Positions 1 through 7,690 of a stretch of DNA of 64,000 nucleotides are shown piece by piece. Under the pieces are notes generated by a model, which was given only the letters and a program-made list of their open reading frames with translations, made no database searches and had not been told where the DNA came from. Position 1 is the stretch's first letter. Every line of letters starts with the position of its first letter. The position numbers and the translations under genes were made by a program. This stretch comes from Streptomyces antarcticus. GTDB lineage: Bacteria > Actinomycetota > Actinomycetes > Streptomycetales > Streptomycetaceae. Location of the stretch: the NCBI RefSeq assembly GCF_026627255.1, contig NZ_JAPNLM010000024.1:62001-126000 (forward strand), read 5' to 3'.

Positions 1-95
1 GCGGCTACAAGGAGGTCGGCCGCGTCCCCGAGGCCATCCGGGTGGCGCCGGGCGACGACCGCGACGACATCACGATGCTGCTGCCGCTGCACTGA
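1..95 (+). CDS. GNAT N-acetyltransferase, C-terminal fragment
   Basis: The window opens inside a gene; only the last 30 codons are present, read from base 3 to the TGA at 93-95. The tail (GYKEVGRVPEAIRVAPG, then DDITMLLPLH) looks like the last strands of GCN5-related acetyltransferases, where a final GYxEVGR segment and a hydrophobic closing strand are common. The acetyl-CoA site lies outside the window, so substrate and start cannot be judged. Confidence 0.6.
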   Translation, partial: GYKEVGRVPEAIRVAPGDDRDDITMLLPLH

Positions 96-196
96 AGGGC
101 GCTGGGGCCGGACCCCCGGCGGCTCTGTGCGCAGGCCGGGCGTGCTTCACTGGACGGGCACATCCGACGCAGGACGACGAGAGAGAAGGGGTCACC

Positions 197-508
197 GTGT
201 CCCTCAAGCCGAGCGCAACGATCCGCTACACCGCGATGCGCCTGGGCATCTTCGTCGGATGCCTCGTCGCCGTCGCGGGCCTCGTCCGCCTCGGCTGGGT
301 GCCCTCCTCGATCGGCGACGCCAACGTCGCCTGGATCGTGCTGCTCGCCCTCGTCATCTCCGCCCCGCTCTCCTTCGTCCTCCTGCGCAAGCAGCGCGAC
401 GAGATGTCCGAGCAGATCTCCGGACGCGTCGCGGGTGCGAAGGACAAGCTCGCCTCGAACCGCAGCCAGGAGGACCTGGCGGACGACGCGACGCGCGTGA
501 ACTCCTAG
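197..508 (+). CDS. DUF4229 family small membrane protein
   Basis: A 103-residue protein with two predicted membrane helices (about residues 14-36 and 44-64). A charged, coiled-coil-prone C-terminal half begins LLRKQRDEMSEQI and then contains AGAKDKL. This two-helix plus charged-tail layout is that of the actinobacterial DUF4229 family, whose function is unknown. The GTG start is placed by a GAGAGAAGGGG purine-rich site at 181-191. It stands alone between the acetyltransferase and a strong hairpin terminator. Nothing here suggests an enzyme; the tail should be cytoplasmic and may interact with other proteins. Confidence 0.85.
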   Translation: MSLKPSATIRYTAMRLGIFVGCLVAVAGLVRLGWVPSSIGDANVAWIVLLALVISAPLSFVLLRKQRDEMSEQISGRVAGAKDKLASNRSQEDLADDATRVNS

Positions 509-540
509 CTCCCGCCGTTGGCTTCCTCACACACCGAACC

Positions 541-580
541 GCCCCAGCACCGGGTATACCGCCCGTAACGCTGGGGCTTT
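541..580 (+). terminator. Intrinsic terminator after the DUF4229 gene
   Basis: GCCCCAGC at 541-548 pairs with GCTGGGGC at 570-577, with a smaller CGGG/CCCG pairing inside the loop, and TTT follows directly. It lies 32 bases after the stop codon and insulates the leader-peptide/symporter unit from upstream transcription. Confidence 0.75.
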
Positions 581-635
581 CGCGTTCCCCCGGCCGGTGG
601 GCGGGGTTCCCGTGCCCCGCCGGCCCAAAGAACGC

Positions 636-652
636 CTTTGAGATTCTCAAAG
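636..652. promoter_or_regulatory. Perfect 17-bp inverted repeat, candidate operator
   Basis: The sequence ctttgagattctcaaag is an exact palindrome of two 8-base arms around a single T. It sits 22 bases before the first ATG of the leader peptide, where a promoter and operator are expected. The regulator cannot be named from the sequence. Confidence 0.4.
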
Positions 653-674
653 CGGAAGTGTTAACGTGTTCACC

Positions 675-782
675 ATGTCGACCCCAGCTGCGCACCCGAT
701 GACCATGAGCGTTCCGCTCGTGGCGCGCCTGCACGTCGACCTCTGCCGCCGCGTGTCCGCGGCCTGTTGCCGTTGTCGCTGA
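675..782 (+). CDS. Cysteine-rich putative leader peptide
   Basis: A 35-codon reading frame (ATG at 675; alternative in-frame ATGs at 699 and 705) ends HVDLCRRVSAACCRCR. The HVDLCR core matches the short putative leader peptides that Streptomyces genomes carry upstream of sulfur and amino-acid transport genes. Four cysteines cluster near the stop, as expected if ribosome stalling at Cys codons senses cysteinyl-tRNA. The symporter gene starts 120 bases downstream. The spacer contains a possible hairpin (GCAGC with GGCTGC around 813-845). Attenuation is inferred, not shown. Confidence 0.7.
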   Translation: MSTPAAHPMTMSVPLVARLHVDLCRRVSAACCRCR

Positions 783-902
783 CGACCGCTCCCCGCTGAG
801 CCGAATCGATACAGCAGCGGCCCCGGCCGGCCCTTTTCCGGCTGCCGCCCCCGCAGAACCCATCCCCGCCAGTTCGTTGTGCGTCACCCCCGGAGAGTGT
901 CC

Positions 903-2261
903 GTGTCCGCGACCCCCCAGGCCCAGGCTCCCGCCAAGGCCTCGTTCAAGTTTCCCTTCTGGGCCCAGATCATCGCCGGTCTCGCCCTCGGCGTGCTGTT
1001 CGGCTGGCTGGCCCGCAGCCAGGACATCAGCTGGCTCGGCACCACGCTGGAGAAGACCGGCGACCTGTTCGTCCAGCTGCTGAAGCTGGCGGTCGCCCCG
1101 CTCGTCTTCTTCGCGATCCTGGTGTCGATCACCAACCTCCGGAAGGTGAACAACGCCGCCCGACTCGCCTCCCGCACGCTCCTCTGGTTCATGATCACCT
1201 CGCTGATCTCGGTTGCGATCGGCATCGGCATCGGCCTGCTGACCGACCCGGGCTCCGGCACCGGCCTCACCGCCGCCGACGGCAAGGAGCCGAAGCGGAC
1301 GGGCTCCTGGATCGACTTCCTGACCGGGATCGTGCCGACGGACATCATCACGCCGTTCACCGAGCTCAAGGTCCTCCAGATCGTCTTCCTGGCCGTCGTC
1401 GCCGGCATCGCCGCCCTCCAGCTGGGCAGCAAGGCCAAGCCGGTCCTCGACCTCGCCGAATCCGTCCTGGAGCTGCTCCAGAAGGCGCTGTGGTGGGTCA
1501 TCCGCCTCGCCCCGATCGGCACCATCGGCCTCATCGGCACCGCGATAGCCACGTACGGCTGGGACCTGATCGGCAAGTACGCGACCTTCACCGCCGACGT
1601 CTACATCGGCTGCGCCCTCGTGATGTTCGGCGTCTACCCGCTGCTGCTCGCCACCGTCGCCAAGGTCAGCCCGCTCCAGTTCTACAAGGGTGCCTGGCCG
1701 GCCATCCAGCTGGCGTTCGTCTCCCGCTCCTCGGTCGGCACCATGCCGGTCACCCAGAAGGTCACCGAGCGCCTCGGCGTCCCGAAGGAGTACGCCTCCT
1801 TCGCCGTCCCGTTCGGCGCCACCACGAAGATGGACGGCTGCGCCGCGATCTACCCGGCGCTCGCCGCGATCTTCATCGCGCAGATCTTCGACGTGCAGCT
1901 GGGCATCAAGGAGTACCTGCTCATCGCCTTCGTCTCGGTGATCGGCTCGGCTGCGACGGCCGGTCTGACGGGTGCCACGGTCATGCTGACCCTGACCCTC
2001 TCCACCCTCGGCCTGCCGCTGGCCGGCGTCGGCCTGCTGCTGGCGATCGACCCGATCCTCGACATGATCCGCACCGCCACCAACGTGGCCGGCCAGGCCC
2101 TGGTCCCGGTCATCGTCTCGGCCCGCGAAGGGATCCTGGACAAGGAGGCGTACGCCTCGGCCTCGGCCTCCTCCCTGGACGAGCCGGACCCGGTCCTGGT
2201 GCAGGACCCGGCCGCCACCGCGCAGGACGCCCCGGCGGAGAAGGTTCCGGCCACCGTCTGA
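903..2261 (+). CDS. Dicarboxylate/amino acid:cation symporter (DAACS family)
   Basis: A 452-residue integral membrane protein of the glutamate/dicarboxylate/cystine symporter family, which drives substrate uptake with Na+ or H+. Multiple hydrophobic helices are visible. The first re-entrant-loop serine motif is SRSSVGTMPVT (about residues 273-283), and the family NMDG signature appears as TKMDGCAA near residue 307. The GTG at 903 is preferred over the in-frame GTG at 879 because GGAGAG lies 6 bases upstream of it. The closing residues are acidic and Ala/Pro-rich. A Cys-rich leader peptide immediately upstream makes cystine a reasonable candidate substrate (inference; C4-dicarboxylates or glutamate are equally allowed by the family). 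Confidence 0.85.
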   Translation: MSATPQAQAPAKASFKFPFWAQIIAGLALGVLFGWLARSQDISWLGTTLEKTGDLFVQLLKLAVAPLVFFAILVSITNLRKVNNAARLASRTLLWFMITSLISVAIGIGIGLLTDPGSGTGLTAADGKEPKRTGSWIDFLTGIVPTDIITPFTELKVLQIVFLAVVAGIAALQLGSKAKPVLDLAESVLELLQKALWWVIRLAPIGTIGLIGTAIATYGWDLIGKYATFTADVYIGCALVMFGVYPLLLATVAKVSPLQFYKGAWPAIQLAFVSRSSVGTMPVTQKVTERLGVPKEYASFAVPFGATTKMDGCAAIYPALAAIFIAQIFDVQLGIKEYLLIAFVSVIGSAATAGLTGATVMLTLTLSTLGLPLAGVGLLLAIDPILDMIRTATNVAGQALVPVIVSAREGILDKEAYASASASSLDEPDPVLVQDPAATAQDAPAEKVPATV

Positions 2262-2284
2262 CCCGTCCCGCCCCGCACCCGCCG

Positions 2285-2314
2285 CAGCCCCCGCCCCCGT
2301 CCGGGCGGGGGCTG
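2285..2314. terminator. Hairpin terminator between symporter and DUF397 genes
   Basis: CAGCCCCCGCCC (2285-2296) pairs perfectly with GGGCGGGGGCTG (2303-2314) around a 6-base loop. It lies between convergent genes and could serve both; there is no clear T-run. Confidence 0.6.
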
Positions 2315-2343
2315 TCGGCGTACCGGCGCCGCCCCGGTGGGGG

Positions 2344-2544
2344 TCAGCGGCCGGAGGCGTGCGCCACGAACTCCGCCCAGGCGTGCGGGGTGACGGTGAG
2401 GTGGGGGAGCCGGGCGTCCTTGGAGTCCCGGACATGGATGGCCCCGGCGGAGGTCGCGTCCGCCACCTCGACGCAGTCGTCGCCCTCGCTGCTGTCGCTG
2501 TAGCTGCTCTTGAACCAGCCGAGCCGGAGGCGGTCGCCGGTCAT
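2344..2544 (-). CDS. DUF397 domain protein, second copy
   Basis: A 66-residue protein with the DUF397 hallmarks WFKSSYSDSSEGDDCVEVA and an IHVRDSKD strand motif. DUF397 proteins are small soluble partners encoded next to XRE/DUF5753 regulators throughout streptomycetes; BldB-associated and WhiJ-like systems are the studied examples. Its start overlaps the stop of the neighbouring DUF397 gene by 4 bases (ATGA), so the two are probably translationally coupled and co-transcribed with the XRE gene. It is a paralogue of that neighbour, arising by local duplication. Confidence 0.9.
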   Translation of the reverse strand: MTGDRLRLGWFKSSYSDSSEGDDCVEVADATSAGAIHVRDSKDARLPHLTVTPHAWAEFVAHASGR

Positions 2545-2726
2545 GAGATCTGCCTCACGAAGCCTTCCCAGGCGCCGGTACCAAGGGCGAGGCCGGGGAG
2601 GCGGGTGTCCTTGGAGTCCCGGACGTGGACGCTGGCCGGGGTGACGGCCACCTCGACACAGGAGTCACCTTCGCTGCCATCGCTGTAGCTGCTCTTGAAC
2701 CAGTGCAGATCGGGGCGGTCGGTCAT
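2541..2726 (-). CDS. DUF397 domain protein, first copy
   Basis: A 61-residue DUF397 protein with HWFKSSYSDGSEGDSCVEV followed by VHVRDSKD. It overlaps the upstream XRE gene by 4 bases (ATGA) and the downstream DUF397 gene by 4 bases, forming a tight three-gene unit. In WhiJ-like systems the DUF397 partner modulates the DNA-binding regulator; the same role is inferred here. A single Cys is retained in the C-V-E-V strand of both copies. Confidence 0.9.
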   Translation of the reverse strand: MTDRPDLHWFKSSYSDGSEGDSCVEVAVTPASVHVRDSKDTRLPGLALGTGAWEGFVRQIS

Positions 2727-3580
2727 GTCTCTCCCAGCAGTTCCTCGATGAAGCCCTGCGACTCCAGGGGCGTAAGCGCCTGGGCCCGGATCATGCCATA
2801 GCGCAGCTCAAGGATCCGGAGGTGGCGTGGGTCGGAGACCGGACGCCCGCCGAACGCGCCTTCCGAACGTCCGACCGCCGTGCCGTCCCCGAACTTGAGC
2901 ACCTCGATCCCACCGTCCATGCCCGCATGGACCTCGCGGTCGGTCGGCATCACCTGGAGCGCCACCTGTCGCAACCGGGCAACTTCCAGGAGGCGTTCGA
3001 GCTGCTGCCGCCACACCATTGTGCCTCCGATGCGGCGCCGCAGGGATGCCTCTTCCTGGACGATGCTGAGCGAAGGCGCGGGTTGCCGGTCGAAGAGTGA
3101 GCGCCGCGTCATGCGGGCCGCCACGTATCGCTCGACCTCGTCCTGACCGTAGGCGGGCTGACGCATCTCGAAGAGCGCGCGGGAGTAGTCCTCCGTTTGC
3201 AGAAGGCCGTGTATTCCGTGGATGCGGTAGGCCCCGATCTCGACCGCCCGGCCCTCCAGCTTCGTCAGGGCGCGGATCTTCTTCGGGTAGCGGATCTGCT
3301 CGGCGTCCGCCTTCATCGCGGCGATGCGGCCGCCCGCCCGCAGTACCTCGTCCGCCCTGTCCAGGTACTCGGGGCGGGGGATCCGCTTGCCCGCCTCGAC
3401 CTTGCGGACGAGGTCCTCCCCGTACCCGATCGCCGTGCCGAACTCGGCCATCCGCAGTCCCGCCGTCTCGCGCCACGCGCGGAGCTGGCGGCCCAGTGCG
3501 GCCAGGACCGCCGCGCCCTGTTCGTCCTCGGGGTCGACGTCCCAGCCCGCATCGTCCGTACCGTCACTGTCCACACTCAT
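2723..3580 (-). CDS. XRE-family regulator with DUF5753 domain (WhiJ-like)
   Basis: A 285-residue protein with an N-terminal Cro/C1-type helix-turn-helix (about residues 32-80, LRAWRETAGLRMAEFGTAIG and VRKVEAGKRIPRPE) followed by a DUF5753 ligand/partner domain with YRIHGIHGLLQTEDYSRA and a C-terminal RHLRILELRYGMIRAQAL. The start at 3580 is chosen because GGAGGTGG lies 5 bases upstream; longer in-frame starts have no such site. It leads an operon with two DUF397 genes and is divergent from an HATPase gene. This arrangement is typical of streptomycete developmental regulators of the WhiJ type. Its target is probably the shared 150-bp intergenic region. Confidence 0.88.
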   Translation of the reverse strand: MSVDSDGTDDAGWDVDPEDEQGAAVLAALGRQLRAWRETAGLRMAEFGTAIGYGEDLVRKVEAGKRIPRPEYLDRADEVLRAGGRIAAMKADAEQIRYPKKIRALTKLEGRAVEIGAYRIHGIHGLLQTEDYSRALFEMRQPAYGQDEVERYVAARMTRRSLFDRQPAPSLSIVQEEASLRRRIGGTMVWRQQLERLLEVARLRQVALQVMPTDREVHAGMDGGIEVLKFGDGTAVGRSEGAFGGRPVSDPRHLRILELRYGMIRAQALTPLESQGFIEELLGET

Positions 3581-3732
3581 GCATGCCACCTCCGCCGGTG
3601 AAATCCCTCGACGCCCTATGCCCGATGGGGCAGCGCGACAGCCCGGACAGCGCGGGACAAGTGCCGGACAAAGGCCGGACGCAGGGGAGTTGTCGTCCCT
3701 CACGGTAGGGGGGTGCGGCCACGCTGCGTGAT

Positions 3733-4212
3733 GTGAACACTCAGATCTGGGACTCCGCCGACGCGTTCGGCGCCCGACTCGCCGCCACCCCCCGCGGGGC
3801 CCGGCAGGCCCGCCGTCTCGCCGTCGAGAAGCTCGCTGCCTGGGGGTTGCCGCCGGACGCCCCGGCGCTCATCGTGGCCGAGCTGGCCGCCAACGCCGTG
3901 ACCCACGGGCGGGTGCCCGGGCGTGACTTCCGGATCGGGCTCACCCTGGGCGACGGCGTGCTGCGGATCGAGGTGGTCGACACCCGCGGTGACCGGGTCC
4001 CGGGTCTCCGCGACGCGGACGAGGCTGCGGAGGGCGGGCGGGGACTGCTGCTGGTGGACGCGCTCGCGGACCGGTGGGGGGTGGACCGGGGGCTGCCGCC
4101 GTGCAAAGTGGTGTGGGCCGAGGTGGACCTGGCCGGAGGGCCGGAACACCGGGTCGTGGCCGAGCGCGACCCGGGGGCGCCCGACGTAACCCCTTGCAAT
4201 CACGGGAGCTGA
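3733..4212 (+). CDS. ATP-binding protein, anti-sigma/HATPase_c type
   Basis: A 159-residue GHKL-fold protein. The N-box is IVAELAANAVTHG (about residues 46-58), the G1 aspartate lies in IEVVDTRGD, and the G2-like loop is EGGRGLLLVDALADRWG. This short stand-alone architecture matches the anti-sigma-factor kinase-like proteins (RsbW/SpoIIAB relatives) that commonly sit divergent from XRE/DUF397 cassettes in Streptomyces. No partner sigma factor or anti-anti-sigma is in the window. The GTG start at 3733 is the first in frame and has only a weak ribosome site, so translation may be near-leaderless. Function as a regulator is inferred from fold and context. Confidence 0.82.
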   Translation: MNTQIWDSADAFGARLAATPRGARQARRLAVEKLAAWGLPPDAPALIVAELAANAVTHGRVPGRDFRIGLTLGDGVLRIEVVDTRGDRVPGLRDADEAAEGGRGLLLVDALADRWGVDRGLPPCKVVWAEVDLAGGPEHRVVAERDPGAPDVTPCNHGS

Positions 4213-4394
4213 AACCAACCCACCCCACCCCACCAGCCCCCGTAACTCACACGGGTGAACTGTGCCAACTGGGCTGGATATATAGATGGTTGCCGGGCAT
4301 ATGCTCGGCCCACCACGTCAGACATGAGACGGCCCCCGGCGGGACTGGCATCCCGGACGAGGGCCTGACCAAGCAGGAAGCTACAACCTTCCCC

Positions 4395-5600
4395 ATGGCT
4401 CTACAGCAGCTTAGCGCGCCCTCGCGCGCCTCGTCCCGGGAACGTGCCGGGGTCCCCGCACCGGGCGGCATCGTCCACGTCAAGGCACGGCACACCGAGC
4501 AGTACACGGTGGTCGGCAACCACCTCGCCCAGCACCGAGTCCTGTCGCTGACGGCGAGGGGCCTCGCGCTGTACATCCAGTCGCTGCCGACCGGCGCCAA
4601 GGTCGGCATCAAGAGGCTCACGGACCGGTTCCCGGAGGGCGAGGTGCGGATCGCCTCCGCACTGCGGGAGTTGGAGACGCACGGGTACCTGGAGCGCAGC
4701 CGTGTACGGCTGGCGAGCGGGCAGGTGGTCACCCGTACGGTGTCCTACAACCGCCCGCGCGCCGCCCGCCCGGGCCTCGCGGAACGCCCGCCCCCGTCGC
4801 CGCGCCGCGAGCCGGCCGTTCCGCCGGAGCGGGGGGAGGGCGCCGTACGGCGATCCGGCCCCGTGGCCGAGCCGGTGCCGGAGCTGGTGCCGGGGTCCGT
4901 GCCCGGGCCGGTGTCCGAGCCTCCGTCCGTGCCCGGGCCCGAGGGTGCGGTCCTGCCGGGGTCCGGGGCGGGTGCGAAGCCCGGTGGTGAGCCCGGGGCG
5001 GAGCCCGCGCCCCCGCCGGACTTCGGGCCGTGGCCCGAGTGCGAGCCGTGCTTCGACCTTGAGCCGGAGTCGGAGCCTGAGCCGGAGTCTGAGCCGGAGT
5101 CGGAGCCGGAGTCCGAGGCCGAGCCCCCGCCCGCCGAGCCCTGGTCCTGGCCCGAGCCCTGGGCGGCCGTACCCGAAGCGGCCTCCGCGTCGGCCCCGGC
5201 CTCCGTGGCGGGGGAGCCGCCCGGCGCGGCGGTCCGCCAGGCCGCCGTCGAGCTGCTGGCCCGGCTGCGCGAGGACGACCCCCGGCTGCTGCTGCCCGAG
5301 CGGCAGGTCCGGCGGCTCGCGCCGGGGGTGTCGGTCTGGCTGGAGCGCGGGGCCGAGCCGGAGGCCGTACGGCAGGTGCTCGCCGGTGGGCTGCCCGCCG
5401 AGCTGCGCAACCCGGCGGGGCTGATCGCGCACCGGCTCGCGACGCAGGTCCCGCCACGGCTGGGGCCGCGACCGGCCGGCCCGTCGGCCGCGCGGCCCGA
5501 CCCGATGCAGAACTGCGACGGCTGCGAGCGGGCCTTCCGGGCGCCCCGGCCCGGTCGCTGCCGGGACTGTCCCGAGGAGGCGGCGGACTCCGTCGCGTGA
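4395..5600 (+). CDS. Helix-turn-helix protein with Pro/Glu-rich linker and C-terminal zinc ribbon
   Basis: A 401-residue protein. Residues about 25-115 form a winged-helix-like region (VVGNHLAQHR, LTARGLALYIQSLPTGAK, SALRELETHGYLERSRVRL), a family widespread in Streptomyces. Residues about 150-255 are low complexity, with VPGPVSEP-like stretches and a PESEPEPESEP run encoded at about 5059-5120. Residues about 275-360 form a conserved helical region (AAVELLARLREDDP, LRNPAGLIAHRLATQ). The end carries CDGCERAF then CRDC, a CxxC..CxxC zinc-ribbon candidate at about 374-392. A long linker tethering two nucleic-acid-binding ends suggests a transcription regulator; no target is known. Confidence 0.75.
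   Translation: MALQQLSAPSRASSRERAGVPAPGGIVHVKARHTEQYTVVGNHLAQHRVLSLTARGLALYIQSLPTGAKVGIKRLTDRFPEGEVRIASALRELETHGYLERSRVRLASGQVVTRTVSYNRPRAARPGLAERPPPSPRREPAVPPERGEGAVRRSGPVAEPVPELVPGSVPGPVSEPPSVPGPEGAVLPGSGAGAKPGGEPGAEPAPPPDFGPWPECEPCFDLEPESEPEPESEPESEPESEAEPPPAEPWSWPEPWAAVPEAASASAPASVAGEPPGAAVRQAAVELLARLREDDPRLLLPERQVRRLAPGVSVWLERGAEPEAVRQVLAGGLPAELRNPAGLIAHRLATQVPPRLGPRPAGPSAARPDPMQNCDGCERAFRAPRPGRCRDCPEEAADSVA
5059..5120. repeat. GAGCCGGAGTC-type 6-bp repeat tract
   Basis: A run of imperfect GAGCCG/GAGTC(G/T) units encodes the acidic (P)ES(E)PE linker of the HTH protein. This makes it a likely length-variable tract. Confidence 0.6.
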
Positions 5601-5743
5601 GACCGGCCGCGAGATCGGGATCGCCGTCGGCGGCCGAGGTCCGCGCGGATTCCCCGTGCGGGCTCCGTGCGGCCCCCGTGCCGTCCGCGTGCGCTCCGGG
5701 TGGTCCAGTGGTGAAGAAAGGCTCCGAGGGCTGTTCACGAGGG

Positions 5744-5773
5744 GTTACCGGTGCGTAAATTGCCGGCGGTAAC
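5744..5773. promoter_or_regulatory. Inverted GTTACCG/CGGTAAC sites before the acyl-CoA ligase gene
   Basis: GTTACCG (5744-5750) and CGGTAAC (5767-5773) are exact inverse copies. The second is also half of a near-palindrome, TTGCCGGCGGTAA (5760-5772). The pair lies 52 to 81 bases before the ligase start, a normal operator position. TetR-family regulators of fatty-acid genes often use short palindromes of this kind; the cognate protein is not identified. Confidence 0.4.
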
Positions 5774-5824
5774 TCCCTCCCCCAGCCGCCGCTGGGTGGT
5801 ACCCCCGGCCGAGGAGACCGCGCA

Positions 5825-7690
5825 GTGGAAGCCGTACCCAAGCTGGTGGAGCCCGTCAAGACCGTGATCGGCGGAAGGGTGCGCGAGGTACGGGTCCCCG
5901 CGCTGGCCGCCGTACCGGACCGCGGTTCCCTGGGGGACATCCCCTTCGACAACGCCCTCGAGGCACCCGGCGAGGCGGTGCTCGCGCGCAAGGACCGGGA
6001 CGGCCGCTGGTGGGACATCTCGGCCGCCGAGTTCGCTGCCGAGGTGCTCGCCGTCGCCAAGGGCCTCATCGCCGAGGGGCTGCGCGAGGGCGACCGGCTC
6101 GCCATCATGGCCCGCACGACCTACGAGTGGACCCTCCTCGACTTCGCCGGATGGGCCGCCGGACTGGTCACCGTCCCCATCTACCCCACCTCCTCCGCCC
6201 TCCAGGCCCGCTGGATCATCCAGGACTCCGGCGCCGTCGCCTGCGCCGTCGAGGACACCGCGCAGGCCCGCATCATCAGCTCCGAGCGCGGCAACCTGCC
6301 CTGGCTGCAACACCTGTGGGAGTTCGACACCGGGGCCGTCGCCCGCCTGGTCAAGGCCGGGGAGCACCTGCCCGACGCCCTCGTGCACGCGCGGCGGGCC
6401 GCCCGTACGCCCGACTCCGTCGCCACCCTCATCTACACCTCGGGCACCACCGGCCGGCCGAAGGGCTGCGTGATCACCCACGCCAACTTCTTCGCCGAGG
6501 TCGACAACTCGGCCGAGCTGCTGCACCCCGTCTTCAAGTCGGTCAGCGACGACCCCGCCTCCACCCTCCTCTTCCTGCCGCTCAGCCACGTCTTCGGACG
6601 GATGGTCGCCGTCGGCTGCATGCGGGCCCGCGTCAAGCTCGGGCACGCGCCCAGCATCCGTACCGAGGACCTCCTCGCCGACCTCGGCGGCTTCCGCCCG
6701 ACCTTCCTCCTCGCCATCCCCTACGTCCTGGAGAAGGTCTACAACACCGCCCGCGCCACCGCCGAGAAGATGGGGCGGGCCGCCTCCTTCGACCGGGCCT
6801 CCAAGATCGCGCAGAGCTTCGGCGAGCTGGTCGAGGGCAAGGCCCCCGGCCTCGGGCTGCGCGCCGCCCGCGCCCTGTACGAGCCGCTCGTCTACCGCCG
6901 GGTCCGGGCCGCGCTCGGCGGCCGCGTGAAGTACGTCCTCAGCGGCGGATCCCCCCTGGGCCGCCGGCTCGCCGCCTTCTACACCGGCGCCGGGGTCGAG
7001 GTCTTCGAGGGCTACGGGCTCACCGAGACGACCGGCGCCAGCACGGTCACCCCGCCGCTGCGGCCACGCCTCGGCACGGTGGGCTGGCCCCTGCCGGGCA
7101 CGGCCGTACGGATCGCCGACGACGGGGAGGTGCTGCTCGGCGGGCGGCACGTGTTCGCCGGGTACTGGAACTCCGGGCAGGCGGTGCCGCCCAACACCTG
7201 GCTGCCCACCGGCGACATCGGGGAGCTGGACGACGACGGCTACCTCACCATCACCGGCCGCAAGAAGGACCTGATCATCACCTCCGGCGGCAAGAACGTG
7301 GCCCCGGCGCCGCTGGAGGACTGGCTGCGGGCCCACCCGCTGGTCGGTCAGTGCCTGGTGGTCGGCGACAACCGGCCGTACGTCACCGCGCTGATCACGC
7401 TGGAGCCCGACGGGCTGCTGCACTGGCGCCAGATGCACAAGAAGCAGGACGTGCCGTTGCGGATCCTGGTCCAGGACGAGGAACTGCGGGCCGACCTCCA
7501 GCGGGCCGTGGACGAGGCGAACAGCCTGGTGTCGCGGGCCGAGTCGATCCGCCGCTTCACCGTCCTGCCGGGGGACTTCACGGAGGAGGGCGGCCACCTG
7601 ACCCCGTCCATGAAGCTCAAGCGGGGCGCGATCACGCGCGACTACGGCCTACAGATCGACGAGCTGTACCGGGGGCCGCGCGAGGGCTGA
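5825..7690 (+). CDS. Long-chain acyl-CoA synthetase (FadD15-type AMP-binding enzyme)
   Basis: A 621-residue adenylate-forming enzyme, the usual size for long-chain acyl-CoA ligases. It activates fatty acids with ATP and then forms the CoA thioester. Visible motifs are the P-loop IYTSGTTGRPKGC (about residue 202), the A5-type EGYGLTETTGAS (about 394), the hinge TGRKKDLIITSGGKN (about 477) with the family lysine region near the C-terminus, and LKLKRG as MKLKRGAI near the end. GTG at 5825 follows GAGGAGA by about 9 bases. It is preceded by an operator-like inverted repeat and followed by a secreted hydrolase. A second, more divergent paralogue lies 4.5 kb away. Confidence 0.88.
   Translation: MEAVPKLVEPVKTVIGGRVREVRVPALAAVPDRGSLGDIPFDNALEAPGEAVLARKDRDGRWWDISAAEFAAEVLAVAKGLIAEGLREGDRLAIMARTTYEWTLLDFAGWAAGLVTVPIYPTSSALQARWIIQDSGAVACAVEDTAQARIISSERGNLPWLQHLWEFDTGAVARLVKAGEHLPDALVHARRAARTPDSVATLIYTSGTTGRPKGCVITHANFFAEVDNSAELLHPVFKSVSDDPASTLLFLPLSHVFGRMVAVGCMRARVKLGHAPSIRTEDLLADLGGFRPTFLLAIPYVLEKVYNTARATAEKMGRAASFDRASKIAQSFGELVEGKAPGLGLRAARALYEPLVYRRVRAALGGRVKYVLSGGSPLGRRLAAFYTGAGVEVFEGYGLTETTGASTVTPPLRPRLGTVGWPLPGTAVRIADDGEVLLGGRHVFAGYWNSGQAVPPNTWLPTGDIGELDDDGYLTITGRKKDLIITSGGKNVAPAPLEDWLRAHPLVGQCLVVGDNRPYVTALITLEPDGLLHWRQMHKKQDVPLRILVQDEELRADLQRAVDEANSLVSRAESIRRFTVLPGDFTEEGGHLTPSMKLKRGAITRDYGLQIDELYRGPREG

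Noticed and set aside
658..675. Rex-like site GTGTTAACGTGTTCACCA before the leader peptide
   Set aside because: Right half is good but the left half has mismatches at key positions, and it covers the ATG of the leader; likely chance.
354..2435. 693-codon frame on the minus strand across the symporter
   Set aside because: Arg/Gly/Pro-rich composition and no family resemblance; it is a GC-driven shadow of the symporter, which has clear motifs and a proper ribosome site.
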